From Volvox africanus (Eukaryota > Chlorophyta > Chlorophyceae > Chlamydomonadales > Volvocaceae): 64,000 nt of DNA. Where the stretch lies: the NCBI GenBank assembly GCA_030268105.1, contig BSDZ01000004.1, positions 1,971,001 to 2,035,000 on the forward strand, read 5' to 3'. The notes below the pieces were generated by a model that saw nothing but the letters and a program-made list of their open reading frames with translations, was not told where the DNA came from and ran no database searches. The translations under genes were made by a program, and so were the position numbers. Shown piece after piece: positions 1 through 13,500 of the stretch. Numbering within the stretch: the first letter of the stretch is position 1; each line of letters begins with the position of its first letter.

Positions 1-763
1 AAAAACCGACAGCAGTGGCAGCGTTCTCCTTACAACGCCGCCATGCTGCCAACGCCACGACCACTGATGGGCTGCGCTCGTGTGGACATTGTCGCCCCGC
101 GTAGCTGGGAAACCGATGTACCCCTACTGGGCCGTACACACTAACCAGCCGCTACACAGCACTCGCAAGCATGCATAGTTGCTTCAATACTGTCGATCTA
201 CGAGATCGCGAAGTGAAAATTGTCATAAACTTCGCGTAAGTTGGCCACTCTGCCGCACAGCTTTAGGTTGAGCTATGCACTCTTTCGCATTGCCATGCCC
301 CACTGCGCAGAAGCGTAACCTCCCCCATCGACATGAATTGAATACGTGATATCTCAATAAACAACAGGCTTTGCATGCTGTACATGCACATGCATGTACC
401 TGGACCTCCTCCGCACGAGCCTCTGGGGCCCTAATCAAGAACACACCTTTACTCACAGCCCCTTACCATTTCGCGGAAGACTCCATGCTTCACACTCCAG
501 CATTCGTGGTCGTACGACCTTGCGTAGTGCATTCCCAGCCCCTGGTGCGGGGGTAGCGACATATGCAAGGTGCCATGCCACTTCCGCATCGATCTCTGCG
601 CGGTCAACCTGAAGTATATCCACATGCGGCTCTTGCGAAGCCTCATGGAAAAACCATTCCCGCGATGGGAGTTCGGAAGGAAACTGTCTGCCATCTATTA
701 TCGCAGTATTCCTCGAGTCATACATATCACCCATATCATGCCATTATGTCCCTGGAGGTTCCT
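1..763. other. No gene recognised
   Basis: Only short overlapping open frames on both strands, with no domain, splice pattern or RNA gene that I can support. The stretch lies beyond the 3' end of the SET-domain gene. Confidence 0.4.
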
Positions 764-1079
764 AGATCGATCTTGGCTGAGAGCAGGGTAAGGATCCCTC
801 CACCGATTGTGGGTGGATGTGCCCCCGATGTTGATGGACGGTGCGGACCCCGGTTATAGTGACTTGCGGGCCGACCAGGAGTGGAGTTGAGGCCGCCGTT
901 CATCCGGCAGATTCCACTGGACGCCGGAGGTGGTGCTGAACCCGGGAAAATCACTGGTTTCGGAGCAGTCAACATCCCTAGGGGTGAACAGATGGGGGTG
1001 CCCCGAAATACAGGGGAAGGTAGGGACTGCCAGGTAGTGGCCACGGGTGAAGCAAAGCCCCGCTATCCCACACACATAT
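764..1079 (+). repeat. Dispersed repeat, copy A
   Basis: This stretch matches the reverse complement of 35046-35353 over nearly its whole length, with scattered substitutions and small gaps. Shared blocks include GATGTTGATGGACGGTGCGG, GCTGAACCCGGGAAAATCAC and CAGGTAGTGGCCA. It lies just past the 3' end of the SET gene. No open frame or clear terminal inverted repeat is visible, so it is best called a short non-autonomous dispersed repeat of unknown class. Its left edge may be the shared AGATCGATC near 764. Confidence 0.7.
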
Positions 1080-1105
1080 CACCCCAAGCAATCACGTATA
1101 CTTAA

Positions 1106-1110
1106 TTACA
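1106..1110 (-). terminator. TGTAA poly(A) signal of the SET gene
   Basis: TTACA on the plus strand reads TGTAA on the minus strand. This is the volvocine polyadenylation motif, about 55 nt past the probable stop codon at 1164. Confidence 0.45.
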
Positions 1111-1163
1111 TTTATATTCTCAATGTCACAGAACATGAGTTGCTGCAACATACACCGCTGCCG

Positions 1164-4100
1164 TCACACGCACCGCCGACGCTGCTGCTGCGGTGTTGTG
1201 TCTGCAGCCCCGACTGGCTGCACCTCCATAACGCCCTTTGCTCGCCTTTCCTCGAGCACGTCGAGAAGCTGGTGTGCTGGGCGCCGGCCCCGACAGAGAC
1301 TGAGACTGAGACTGTCGTTGCAATCACTGGTGTTGGTTTTGTCAACGAGTGAGTTACTGGTTTGCAACCCCCGAGAGCAATGATGGCCGGGACTACCGGT
1401 ACGCCCATCACTGTAATGCCCCTCACTGGTACAGCTGCTGTTGTGGCTGCCATCGCGGATGCCGTTAGTGCCCTGGTGGTGACTGTGCAGCCCGCTACGC
1501 CCGCGGCGGTCCATATCGTGAATGCTGTGTCCATGCTCTTGCACTGCCTCCTCTTCCGCCCCCGCCCCCGCCGCCCCCGCTGTGCTGTCCGCCTGAATCG
1601 TTCGCTGCTGCTGTTCAAGCTCTTGGTCTCTGCCGGAGTCTTCGCTGCGACTGTGGACCTTACCTTCATGGGTTTGCACGCAGTGGCGGTGCTGGTCGCA
1701 TGGCGGCGGGAGCGCATCCACAGCACACGGGTCGTGCAGCACGTCCGCGGGGCTGGCAGAGAATATTCGCAATGTGGCCCGCCATTCCTCCATGTCATGC
1801 CACCATTGCTCACCGTAGTCCCGCAGCAGCTGCTCTCCAATTTTGATGTCCCGAAGCGCTACCAGGACGGGGAGAGGCACGCCACGCACCAGCACCGGAA
1901 CCACCTGCCGGCATATCACATATGAACCAGTGGGAAGCAGCAACACATCAAGAGTGGGGATTGACAAACTCAGAATGGCTTGATGGCTCGCTGATGCCGT
2001 GCTTGCATACCCGTACCCGACTGGGGCGTCGACGTGAAGCAGAGAGAGCCAATACACAGCATTTTGGCGCGCTGCGCGGAGTCATTAGATGCACCGGTAG
2101 ATGCACTGGTATCCCTTGAGCCCATGTAATGCAGCCAACCAGATCACAACTCTGGAATGGAAAGGTGAAGGCATTCCTTTTGTTCCCTTAGTCGCCAGCA
2201 CTACCAATGGTATCCAGGCAGCCACGCATCGGAGCCCTCCTGCTTCCTCCCCGCGCAAATCAATACCCTCCGTAACTGCAATTGCACTCTCGCCATGCCT
2301 TAACATACACATACTGTTCGTAAATAAGTGCAGCTTACCACACAGTTAGCGTCTGAGGAGGCGTTGCACTGCTGTACCCCTCGTTGCTCTCCCTCCTCCC
2401 ACCAGCTGACCCGTGGGTCGTTCACGTACGCAGCCATCCCGCCGTGACCCAGCATCTGGAGCTCCAAGGCGGGAAGTCCTGACGGCGAAACGGCCGCCCG
2501 GAAGGAGAATACCCGGAATGGATGGTTAACATCGGGTGGCTGTCAAGGGACTTCCCGCCCCCAGCACAAGCCTGAGTCTATGTTATTTTGTCCCCAGAGC
2601 TGGTTTTTCTGGTTGATGACCCGCCTCTCATCTCCAGCAACAACCAACCAATTAGACGGCAGCGAGGCCAGCGGAGTGATCCGGTGGCTTATCCTACGGG
2701 CTGTGGCGGGTACGCGTCGCGAATGTCTGGTCACACTCAACCCGAATTGTGATGCCGGGGCAGGCGGGGCCTTGACGGCAAATCCATGCTCAGCACACCA
2801 GGCCTCTGCCACAAGACCATCACACGTTACCCGGTCTATTTTCCGCCAGCAAGAAGAACCAATCGGACTTCCAATCAGGTACGTCCAAGAAGCCATCATC
2901 CCAGTTTCCTCCTCCTCCTCCTCCTCCTCCCCCTCCCCCTCCCCCTCCTCCTCTTCCTCCTCCTCCTCCTCCTCCTCCTCCTCCTTTGTAATCTCCATCA
3001 CTTTGCGCCGTACCTGGACATGCCGTCTGCAACTCCTCGTGCCCCGGGAAAAGCATTCGAAAGGCCGCCACCAAAAAGCGCCAGAACAGCTCCACATCTG
3101 CTTCACCACCGCATGCCGTCACCCTCTGCTGCAGCTGTTGCCGTAACGTCTCTGGCAGTAGACGGTGCCCTCGCTCCATGAAGATGTCATTTTCATCAGG
3201 GAGCTGCGCCTTCACGAAACCTTCCATGATGCAGATTACGCGGTTGCGGGGTATGCTCTGCGTGGCAAACAGACCCCCTTCACCCGGCCGCACAGGGTCC
3301 CTCCGCACCTCGATCTGAACGGGTTGTAGGCGCTCTTCGGGCAATGGGGCGGTGCAGTCCTGAGTGAGCCCTAGCCTCGTGCTGAGGTCGTAACAGATGG
3401 GCAACACCGTGAGGGCGTTGGGCCCGCGGAAGGCAGCGACCCAGGGAGCATCTGCTGAGCTGCGGCGGACAGAACAAGTGGCTTCCGCCTCCGCCGCTGA
3501 TGGGCCAGCGCCGCCTTCCGCCACTGGAAATGGGACGCAGATCTGCTGCTGCGGTGCTAGAGTGCACAGTTGCCTAGCTTGCCACGCGGTCTGCAACTGC
3601 TGCACCTTCAGGTCCGCGGCAAAGGTCACTCGACACACCCGGACTTCACCGGGCTGCAGCAAAGGTAGACCCGCATCGGGAGGCACACAGCCATGCAGGT
3701 GCCGGAGGGAAGCCGGGTCAGGTTGTGCGCGCGATGCATTCACGGACACAGATGGAGCCCCAGGAGATGGAAAGCCTTCTGCTTGTCCTGCTGTCGCCAC
3801 TGCGACTGCAGCTGGCCCGGCTGGCCCGGCTGCTGGCGGTGCCGCTGGAGTCAAACCCGCTTTAGAGTAGGCCACGAGGGGATATAGCATAGCATTGCCA
3901 GAAGCAAGCGCGGCCAGAAGCCTACCAACAGCAGCAGCTTCCCCCAGCACCCGCTGCCGGACGGCGTTGGCAAGAAGCTGTGCAGCTCCAGGCGATAAAG
4001 CGCCAAGCTTAGATCCGTCCGCGTTAGCTTGCTGCTGGAGTAATTGCAATATCTGCAACAGGAGCAGTTGCTTCTGCGGCTGTAGGCTGCCCTGGGCTTG

Positions 4101-4417
4101 CACTTGGTGGGGCGGTTGCTGAGGCATCTGGAGCGGTTGTAGAGGTTGAGGACGGTGCAGCAACTGCAGTACTTGCAGCAGCTGCGGAGCCAGCACCGGC
4201 TGAAGAACCTGTAGGGCCGGGCGTGCCTGAAGCAGTTGTGGCGGTTGTGGCGGTTGTAGTGGTTGTAGTGGTTGCCGCAAGGTTTTATTACCCAAATCCA
4301 TACCCTTGCTCTGCAACCGGAAATAGACGACCACATTCGTGCCGTACAGCATTCGTGCCGCCTGCTGATTATGAGATTCAGATCCGTGCAGATGGTCTAA
4401 CGCCGCCGCCGCCGGCA

Positions 4418-4453
<36 letters not shown>

Positions 4454-5543
4454 TTGTTTGAGGTGTGCCCCGTACCGATCGCAGCACCAGATAGTCCCCA
4501 CCCACAGCGCCCAGCCGCTGAAACCAGCTTGTCAGGCCCTGTATCCACCATTGGGACCTCCAAGTCGGATCCTCCGTGCTTGAGAGGGTGACTCTCGGGG
4601 GCTCCGGCCCTTGGTGGGCAACAACCCGTGGGTCCAAGCGCAAAGGAATGACCTGATCCGATTGTCTGGCAACTTTAAGACCCAACAGCGTCTCCAAAGC
4701 CAAGATCGGAAGTTTGATACAAGCGCTCAGGTGCGACTGCGAAAGCTGGATGGTCCATTCGCGGTCGCTGGCAGCAGGCGCAGCGACCTCCACGAAAGCA
4801 CGACCATTCGCGCAGATGGACAGCCGAACCTTGTTGCCACGCGTGAGGCCCAGGATTCTATTTAGGCCGCTTGTCCCCCTCAAACAAAGGCTGCCAGCGG
4901 CGTCCGATGCAAGCCTTGGTCGATGCTTGGACTCCTGGCCACCCGCGAGGCAGGACACGGGCACGACCCTGGCGGAGCCCGCACATCGGCGAATGCCAGC
5001 AGATTCCACCGGGAAGGCTTGCTGTAAGGCGCGATGGCCGGAGAAGTGTCCGTTGCAATCCACATCCAGGATGAAGGACTCCACAACCTGCAAGTGTGCA
5101 TCTTCTTGGTGGACTTGTTCTGTCGACCCTGCCTTCGCTCCTTCGCCCAGGCTGGGCCCCTCCTCAGCGCCCGCAGCTTCGCGATCCAACTCCTCGTTCT
5201 CGCTTCCATGACTCCTCAAATCAGCAGCCTGCTGCCTCCTGTCTCCCCGCTGGTTTCCCGCACTGCTGCCACCAGCAGTCCCCGGCGCAATCTGGTAGGA
5301 TTCTGGCTGGTTATCGGCCCCGTTCGGCGAACAGGTGCTGCTATCGCCACCAGGCGCATCGTAGCATTCCCGTGCTCGGTTCACTTGGACAAGCTGACGC
5401 GATATGGGTATGGCACTTGCTGCCGCTTCTGCCTGATCCGCCCCGGCCTCCCTTTCGTACACCCAGTGGCGCCTGGACGCCTCACCGTCCTTACCAGGAC
5501 CGCGATGCCGTTTTGCAGCCGGTAGCAGAATATCAGTCTCCAT
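1164..5543 (-). CDS. SET-domain protein, possible lysine methyltransferase
   Basis: Probable protein-lysine methyltransferase of the nucleus, about 1,150 residues from at least three exons. Exon 1 (5543-3014) starts at an ATG and carries a Gln/Leu/Pro-rich middle, a poly-Ala run and the start of a SET domain (GEGGLFATQSIPRNRVICIM). A GTACGG donor at 3013 joins in phase to an acceptor at 2805, giving EAWCAEHGFAVKAPP, so the GGA repeat between them is intronic. The last exon (1904-1164) starts VVPVLVRGVPLPVLVALRDI and continues with the SET end motif GEQLLRDYGEQWW. The donor that leaves the middle exon near 2.55 kb is not resolved. The canonical N-H-S-C motif is not evident, so activity is uncertain. 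A stretch near residues 330-385 (W-x-x-x-W...GDYLVLRSV) resembles a B3 DNA-binding fold, but weakly. Substrate unknown. Confidence 0.75.
2909..2985. repeat. TCC/GGA microsatellite in SET-gene intron
   Basis: A nearly pure TCC run with CCCTCC interruptions. It reads as poly-Gly or poly-Glu if translated, but the in-phase splice from 3014 to 2805 places it inside an intron. Confidence 0.8.
4420..4457. repeat. CTG/CAG trinucleotide repeat coding poly-Ala
   Basis: About eleven CTG units followed by TTGTTG. On the minus strand they are in frame with the SET protein and encode an alanine tract in its low-complexity middle region. Confidence 0.75.
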
Positions 5544-7308
5544 TTTTTCACCTTTGGATAACAGGGGCTGCTTCCCTATGTGCTGCTGTACGCCAAAACC
5601 TGCGCCTCCAGAGACACAACCCGACTATGCGGGGCGTGGGGCCGCTTCCCGGCCTCCAGGTAGGCTGATGATGCTTAGCACCCACTCTAATGCGCAGTGA
5701 AAGAGAAGCTACAATTGGCGCGTGGCCTGTAGTTTTCGGTGCAAATGTTCCCGTGAGTACGGAGCGCCGGTTGTAAGACAAGGAAAACACAAAGTGCGTC
5801 TAAGAAAGTATGTCCCAGACGGGATAACGCTTTACTGAAAGCTCTAGCATGGTTAGGATGATTCCTGCCCTGTAGGTGGGAAGCGTGGCGGTGCCAGGGA
5901 CGATGACGGATATGTTATCACCTCCAAAACTGTCACTTTACACGTCGGAAGATCGCGTAATATAATATGCATTTGACTGCATAACGCATCGGACGTAGGA
6001 TACTAAGCTAATAAATGGTGACACGCTACTAACCTGACAACCGCACCCTGAAACAAGAACACGGCGGCACTCAATGCTTATCTTGACGAGTCCACCAAGA
6101 TGCTAGGGGTCAGGCTCCCTCGATAATGCCCCAGGTAAGTTGTCAACAGAGCTCTGTTGGCCCTCTCTGGTTGTCGGCTTTCGTCCTGAGCATTTATTCC
6201 CGTTTGTTTATACATGTCGTTTTATGATCTCTTATCTATCGGTCATCGTGATAGTTGTGTTGTTATTAAAAATTGGCATATTCACAGCTCGTGAGCAAGT
6301 CGCATTACTACCGGAAGGTACGATAAATCTGGAATAGTACGGCACGATATCTTAGGCATGTAAAGCTAAAAGTCCACGAGCTACTTCCGATCATCACGAA
6401 CGCATTACCGAAAAGTTTTGTCCTTCGCCTCAGGGTGATTGAGCAGACATCCAGGCCTCCAACCAAGCCACTCGTTCAACCCCTGACAGCCGCGGGCAGC
6501 CCTGAACACTTGTCAACATAGTAGCCTGGCCATAATGCATGCATTTCCAGGTCTAACGTAGAATCCGGCAATTCATTAGCGGTTACATCCATGGTCGCTA
6601 TGACAGCACCCAGGCTGTCGTCGGCTGTCCTTACCTCCAACGCTTCAGCAAGTGCAGTGCTGGTAACCACGCCATCAGTGCTTCCTTCATAGAACCCCGT
6701 TACCCTGCCACACTTGGAGAAGAGCCCTCGGGCGCCAGTAAGAGCTCCTCGCCGGCCTCCTTGCTGTTGCGAGGTCGCTCGCAAACCCCTACGAACCCAA
6801 CTAAATCGGGTGCATAGAAAACTTCCGACTCATTGCGGCAGCATTAGGGGCAGCGTGGAGTAGGGAGGGGGAACACCGCCGCAGCTGTTGCGTGCACAGG
6901 TGTTGACTACAGTTCAATGCATTTCAGACCTTTAGGTACTTTCCAAAGGCCTCAGTACCCAATAGACCCAATACTGTTGTAAAAAAAGTGTCCTTTTTTA
7001 TTGATGTTTCCGTTTGCTCAGCATCAGCTAGCCGTGTGCTGGAGGTCTATACTGCATCCGTGTACCCGCAGCGTTCTGTTCTGAGCATTTTAATAATACA
7101 AAGTAAAAATAAACCGGCTCAAATTAAATGACTTTATAAATTCACTTTGGCTCCATTTAAGGACATATAGGAAACTTCCCAATGGATTTTACCAAGCTTA
7201 ACGTAAGTCGTCAAATCTTGAGATGCTTATGAAGTTTCTTGAGCTTCAAGGACGCAACGACAGTATAACCATATCCCAGCAGTATGCGCATACACATACA
7301 AGCCGCGA
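5544..7308. other. Intergenic, with one exon-like fragment
   Basis: Mostly AT-rich. The only coding-like piece is on the minus strand at 6476-6784. There an acceptor-like GGCAG precedes VTGFYEGSTDGVVTSTALAE and a GTAAGG donor follows LEALE. No family is recognised and no partner exons are found, so it could be a relic, a 5' exon of the SET gene, or chance. Confidence 0.3.
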
Positions 7309-7313
7309 TTACA
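7309..7313 (-). terminator. TGTAA poly(A) signal of the BRCT gene
   Basis: TTACA on plus reads TGTAA on minus, about 255 nt beyond the stop codon at 7566. Plausible by sequence and distance only. Confidence 0.35.
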
Positions 7314-7565
7314 GCTGCTATTCTCCCCCTTATACCTGCACTGGGTTATGCAGCAGCAGAACCGCTGGAACATTGCTTCCCTCGGCTGCTTGGAATTTAT
7401 TTCAGCGCTGCTCAAAGCAATATCGTGATGAGTCAGTTGGACTCATCCGCCTTGAGCCTTGAGCTAAAAAGCAATCGTAACCGTCTGTCCGCTACCCGCT
7501 CACACCCCTGTTCCTGAGAACCACCACCATCCGCTCAACCGGTTAACTGTCCCTATCAGTTTTCC

Positions 7566-10500
7566 TTAGTCATCGACAATCACCACCATGCCGCGGTCGC
7601 GCTCCAGAGCGACCAACGCCTCCCCCGGCGTGGTCCCATGGCGGTAGTGCTGTGCCAGCGACGCCTGCGGGTGCGCCACCCAGTCCACCACATAGGCGGG
7701 AGCTACCACTGTGGCATCAGCGGCCCTTAGGGATGCTACCAGCCTGCGGCGCAGGGAACAGGTTGCCACGGGGAGCAGTGATGGAGAATAACTAGTCGAC
7801 AGCAGAAACCGGTTAAAGGCGTTAGCTAGTTAATGGATTTGGCGGCCCTGAACCCTGAGCAGCCCGTTGAGGTCTTGGGAACGAGAACGAGCCCTTCTAG
7901 CTCAGCTTTGGCCACCGCCTCGCAATCGGCGGCTCCTATTACCACAGGATATTACCACAGGATGTGGTGTAGTGTCACTTTAGCAAACACTTGCGATCGG
8001 GAGCCCTCCGTTCGGGAATCTGCTTTCCGTCACTAGGCTGAATGCCATGTCATTCTAGTGCCGATCCTCCGTAAATTCATACAGCGACAACCGGATATTA
8101 GCCCCGGCACTCCCTGCCCCGGTCCCAAGGGCCCACTAGCAGCGCTCACTTGTCTTCCTGCTTGAAACCGGGCGGCACCACACCCAAGTGACAACCTTTG
8201 GCGGCTGACGGGCCAGACTTCACCATCGCCACACCACCGCCGGCTCCCAACATGCGGGCCATGGTGGCGCTATCCAGCGGCGGCGGCAAGCCAGGGGGAA
8301 TCAAGACGCGTAAGCCAGAGAATGCGCGGCCCAAAGCACCCCGGGCTGCCAGTCGCTTCCGCCAGTGCGTTGGAGCGCCTGAAGGGGGCCGCACGAGTGA
8401 AGCACGCAGGCGTGGAGGGCGAGGTCGGGATGGTTTCACAAGTTCGCGTGGTAACCAGGTTAGCGAACTAGCACAGGAACACGAAGTAATGCTGGGCTGC
8501 TGCCAGGACATGCATGCGGTGCCTTTTCCCGGCACAAGGACATCAAATGTGAAGCAGGTTTCCTTACCCGGGAGCACCTACGAGTCATGTCGCCTCACTA
8601 TTTCCGCACGCACGCGCGATGCCCGTGACAGGCACAAGCACGTCTTAAGCCCAGGGTCTTTGTGCTCTTAAACGTGTGAGACAGGCAAAGCGCACACCCA
8701 CCGGTGGAAATGACCGCCGGGCCGTCCTCGCACTCATGCAGTTCGAAGTCCTCGGGCGCGACGCCAGTGCCGGGTCCTACAGTAGTTTCCCCCGACTCTC
8801 GCTCAGCCAGGCCCTGACATGCTGACAGATAGTCAGCCCGCAGGAGCCAGGCCCCCGCAGCCATGGCACACACAGTCTTATCGGAGCGTTTTAGGCTGGG
8901 GGCAAGCAGCGCGTTGATGCGCGGGTCCCAGTCGTTGTTGACTGCAGCAGATAAGAAGCATATTGCTCATTTTCGAGTTCAGGGGTCGCGCGTGAATGGA
9001 AGACGAGTGGTAAGGAGTGCTGGAGGAGAGCTCGACAGGCGGACACCCACGCAGGTGTAACGGCCAAACAAATACACGATAAGGTGACTTAGGGGGATAA
9101 TTGGAGAATGTGCATGTCGCATGCTGAGGCCATTGTGCTGGCCGTAACGCCAATGATCTACGGATGCTTAAATGGCAATAGTGTAAGCAACAAACGTCCA
9201 ATCAAGCGAGCCCAAACAAACTGTCCTGCTCGATGTAATACGCCAACGTGCCCCCACTATGATACACATAATGTACAGAAGCAAAGAAGACAGCCCGAGT
9301 CAGTTCCGCCACCTGCTGCACAGTCAATAGGGACGATGCTTACCTGGAACATACGGCAGATGCAGCGCCTTCAGTGTTGCAGCATAACGCGCGCGCTCCT
9401 CGGCCGTAAAGCCGCTCAGAGCGAAGACGAGCTTTCGGCTCTTGCCAAGCGGGGAGGTGCAGCTGCCGCCGCTGCGTCCCTGCAGCCGCTGCGACGCCCC
9501 CGGCTGGGTCGCGGCCACTGCGAAAACTGCTGTGTCATTAAATGAGGCCTGGTGGTTGTTACCCCGGCCCTTGGCTTTGCGTGACGGGCCTGCCGGTACA
9601 GCAGCAACCGTGCCTTCGCCGACATCCGCAACCACGGGGTCCTCGCTTGCCCCGTTCGGGTCATGTTCTTCCTCAGGCGGCGAGGACAGTGAACCGGTCG
9701 TTGCGTTTTTCGTGGCGCTCGCCTTCCGAGTATTGGCCATGCCACCCAGCTGCGGTTGTGGTTGCGGCTCTTGATCGCCCAATTCAGCAGCGTTCGTACT
9801 ACAAATGCCATATGTCTGTTGACTTTTGCAACTACCCCGGCGATTGTCATCATCTCTACCACCGCCTGTCCTGAGATCACAACCAGCTTCTGGTAGTACA
9901 TCTGGCGGCGGCGATTCACTGCCAGCAATCTGCTTCCGCGACGTCCGGGCCCGCCGTCCTGCCGAGACCACACCAGCTTGGCTATCGGCATTGCGCCCAC
10001 CGCAGTTTTCCTCGGCCGCACCGGTGACAACGGCATCTGCACCTTTGCCAAATGCTTGCACATCGCCACTTGGACGGACAGTGGCTATAGTGGCTGCGTC
10101 TGCGGAGTTGCGCGGCCCCGGGTCGTCGACTCCCGTGCTGCAACCCGCTTGACGTGGCTTCTCGGTATCCGCCCGGTTGGCGGACGTGGCGGCTATAGCA
10201 GCAGTCCGCGTCGTATCTACCGGCACCGCGGCCTCGGCTTGACCCCGCCGCCGCCGCTTGGCTGTCTGCCGCGTGCTCTCCCCGTCCACACCTGCCTCTA
10301 ATCCTTTCCCTATTTCTGCAGCATCTTTTGTTCTTGTTGCTGGGTCAACACCTGCACCATTATTAGACGTAGTTGCTGCTACTGCTGCAGGATCGGCGGT
10401 GGATGGGCATCGCGTATCCCGTGTCTGAGGGGCTGTAACCCCAAACTCTCCACTGTCGGTTTGTGAGTCCGCGGGACGCTTACGCCGGTGCGGTGGCCGT

Positions 10501-13500
10501 GTTTCCGGGACAGCCGTAATCGCCTCAGCTGCCCCTCTTGCGCGTGCTCTTGACCGGTGTGATGCGCGGCCCCGTGCAGCAGCCCGGTGCTGCTGGACGA
10601 GGTCCACCTCCATGCTGTCCTTTCTTCCGTCTCTACCGTCGCCGCTGATGCCCGGGTGGTCACAACCCTCGCCTTCCTTACCTAGATCCCCGGCAGCGCA
10701 TTCGTCGCCGTTACCGGCACCTGGCTCCGGTGCCCCTTCGGCGTCACCAGTGACATGGTTGAACGCATCCGCCCTGGTCGATCGAAGTTGTACAGCTGTA
10801 AGCTGTTCTTCTGGCCTTGCAACATGGGTCGCGCGCTGAGCCATGTCCTGGTCGGCGTCGCCCTTGCCTTTGTCGCCCTTGGCAGCGCCAGAGGCGCTGC
10901 CGCCGGGCTCCGCAGGCGAAACCGTGATGGCTGCCACAGCTGCAGGTGGCGGCTTGGCATCGGACATGCGCGCCCGCCGTATCTGCCCTCGGCCTCGCCG
11001 CTTCCCCTTTTTGTCTGCCCTATCATTGTTGTCGATCAACAGTGGCGTCGGTCGGTCAATCGGTGCATTACGCTCCTCATCCATACGTTCACGGCCGCCA
11101 TTACGCGTACCAACTCTTTCCACATCCATCGCCACTGCCGTCGCTGCCGCAGGGGCTGCTTCCACAATCGATGCGTCCGGCCGCGCTTTCAGGGGCGCCG
11201 GGCCGCTTGGCTGCACAACGTTGAACTGACTCCGTCGCGCCGCATCTAAGATCTCAGGCACAAGTCCCCGCCCGTGCCCTGGGCCTCCGTGCGCGCAGCT
11301 TGTCCCGACCACCTTCCTGGCTTCCATCTGCGAGCTGCCTTCCTTTCCGCCACATACGAGCCTCTTTTGTCGTCCTTCCCCTCCACTGCCATTTCTGCAG
11401 CCACCTTCACTACCATAATTACCGTCCTGAATATCATCATCAACGCTTCTGGCGCCCCCAGGTGCGTCCGCGTATCTAGCCGAGCAGGCCTTCTGCCGCC
11501 ATCGTGTTGGAGATTTAACGGGCCCCACTGGTACCCATGTCGTTTCATGCTTCGGTGCCGATTCCGGCAGTCCAAAAATGCTTGAATCGGCGATGCCTTC
11601 AGCGCGGCCAGCTAGCCCATACGGAGATCTGTCAAGCCCCTCAGCACGTGACGCTCCCTCAGCGATGCCCTGCGGCTGCCGATCTGACGCCTGCACGACT
11701 GGCGATGGGCCGCACTTATCCACGGGGCTGGCTTCCGTGGAGGTACAGTTGCGCTGGCAATTGCTAAGTCGGTTGGCGCCGGCACCGTTGCATTGGATGT
11801 GGGCACCGCCTGACGGTAAACAGCCAGCAGCACCATGCGCTTGATAGCCACAGCCATGATCCGTTCTGCCGGTAGGTACGTCGTCAGGTACAGAGGGGCC
11901 TTGCCCGGGACAATAACCGGGCTGAGTGCGGTCGGGATGGGGATCGGGAGCTGCTGCAGCAGCTATGGGGCGTTCGAGTTGAAAATCCTTTCTTGTGTTG
12001 CTCAAATGGTCGTTGCAGTTGCTGCATGTTCCTTGCTTTTCGGAGCGGACTAGCTCGTCGTCGCAGGGAGACGCCATCGGCACCAACGTCTGTCGCAGAC
12101 GCGGCGCCTGGTCTTGGTCCACCAGCTCAAGGGGCAGCCGAAGCGTCCCGTCAAGGAATCCTTTGGTCCCGGATCCGCCCTGTCCGGGCGACGCCCTGTC
12201 CCAACGCCGCGCCTTCAGCCCATCATGGATGACCAAGTTGTCAGACAACTGCCTCTGCTCCTTGACTTCATGCCCCTCCTGCATCTGCTGCTGCCGCTCT
12301 GGTTGCGGAATCTGCTGGTGTATGCCATCTATTTTGCCAGCCTGCAGCCCGTCGTCAGGTCTGCTGCGGCATCCTTCGCAACCGCTGCCATTCCCGAATT
12401 CGATCCAAGAACCGACATCGCCAGCCGACTGCGGGACAGAGCATGGCCGCTCGTCCAGCAGGTTGCTGCCTACGAGACGGCCTGCATCGGGCTGCTGCCA
12501 GCCCAGCCCGCCGCTGTGAGTCGGGCAAGATAACCGACCGTGTGAGGGGCCGCTTTCTATCGCGAAAGGCTGGGTGGGTCCTGCCGGCCCACAGTCCCTG
12601 CTAGGCTCCTTTTTCACAACAGGTAGACGCCGCGCGGCAGGCGTGAGCTTGGGCTGCCTTACACCGCAGTCAGGAAATACGAGATCAGATCTAAGCATAA
12701 TGCACGTCGCTGTGACAGGTGTCTGCCGTTCGTCAGTTCCGCGAAGCGCAGAGAAATCATTACCTAACGACTGGCATTCCTGCTGCCGCTGTTGCCCCTC
12801 TTGCTGCCCATGCACTGGTTGAGTGCTGGTGGCGATGCAATGCTGCTGCGGCTGCTCTGTTAGTCTCATGGACTCGTCACGGAACGAGACCCCGTCAGGT
12901 GGGACCAGTCGGAAAGGCGCTGCGAGTTATCGGGGTGACACAGGGAAAGCGCGAGGTCTAACACGTGCATTTAACCTGCATGCGAATCCAGTTCCGTCCC
13001 CAGCGAAAAATCTAGTGAAATTGCCCCGCAGAACTTAGGGTGAAAAAGAACCTGGATTTCAATTTTGTACGATTTTGAAGCCCCTGTTCTTGCGCAAGGT
13101 TAACCATTTGCTCTGACTTCTGCATTTGCCGTTCAGCACGAGTCTACAGCTTGGCTATTCCATGCGGACACGTTTTGTGAGATTAATGTCAATGCTATTT
13201 ATGCCGCGTAATATATTTTACCTCATCCACGTGCGCAAGGACGTCAAGCCCGATACTCCAGACCCTACAATTAAAACATTATGCAACTATTCATGTCTCA
13301 TGAGCACTAGGCAGCGGATAGCAGGTGAATTCGTGGTCGTAAGCGAAACATCAGGACTCGAGAATGCCCCTATATAGGAGATAACAACCCGACACGGCGC
13401 TTAGGAGTACGCGCTTACCATCGTCCACCATCTCCCAGCTGCTGCGGCAATGCATCAGCCATGTGTAGTGAACGTGCCGCACGTGGGGATACCTGCCGCG

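Noticed and set aside
2870..3013. Poly-Gly (or poly-Glu) tract as part of the SET protein
   Set aside because: A GTACGG donor and a GTGGCAG acceptor join SET sequence in phase across it, so it is intronic.
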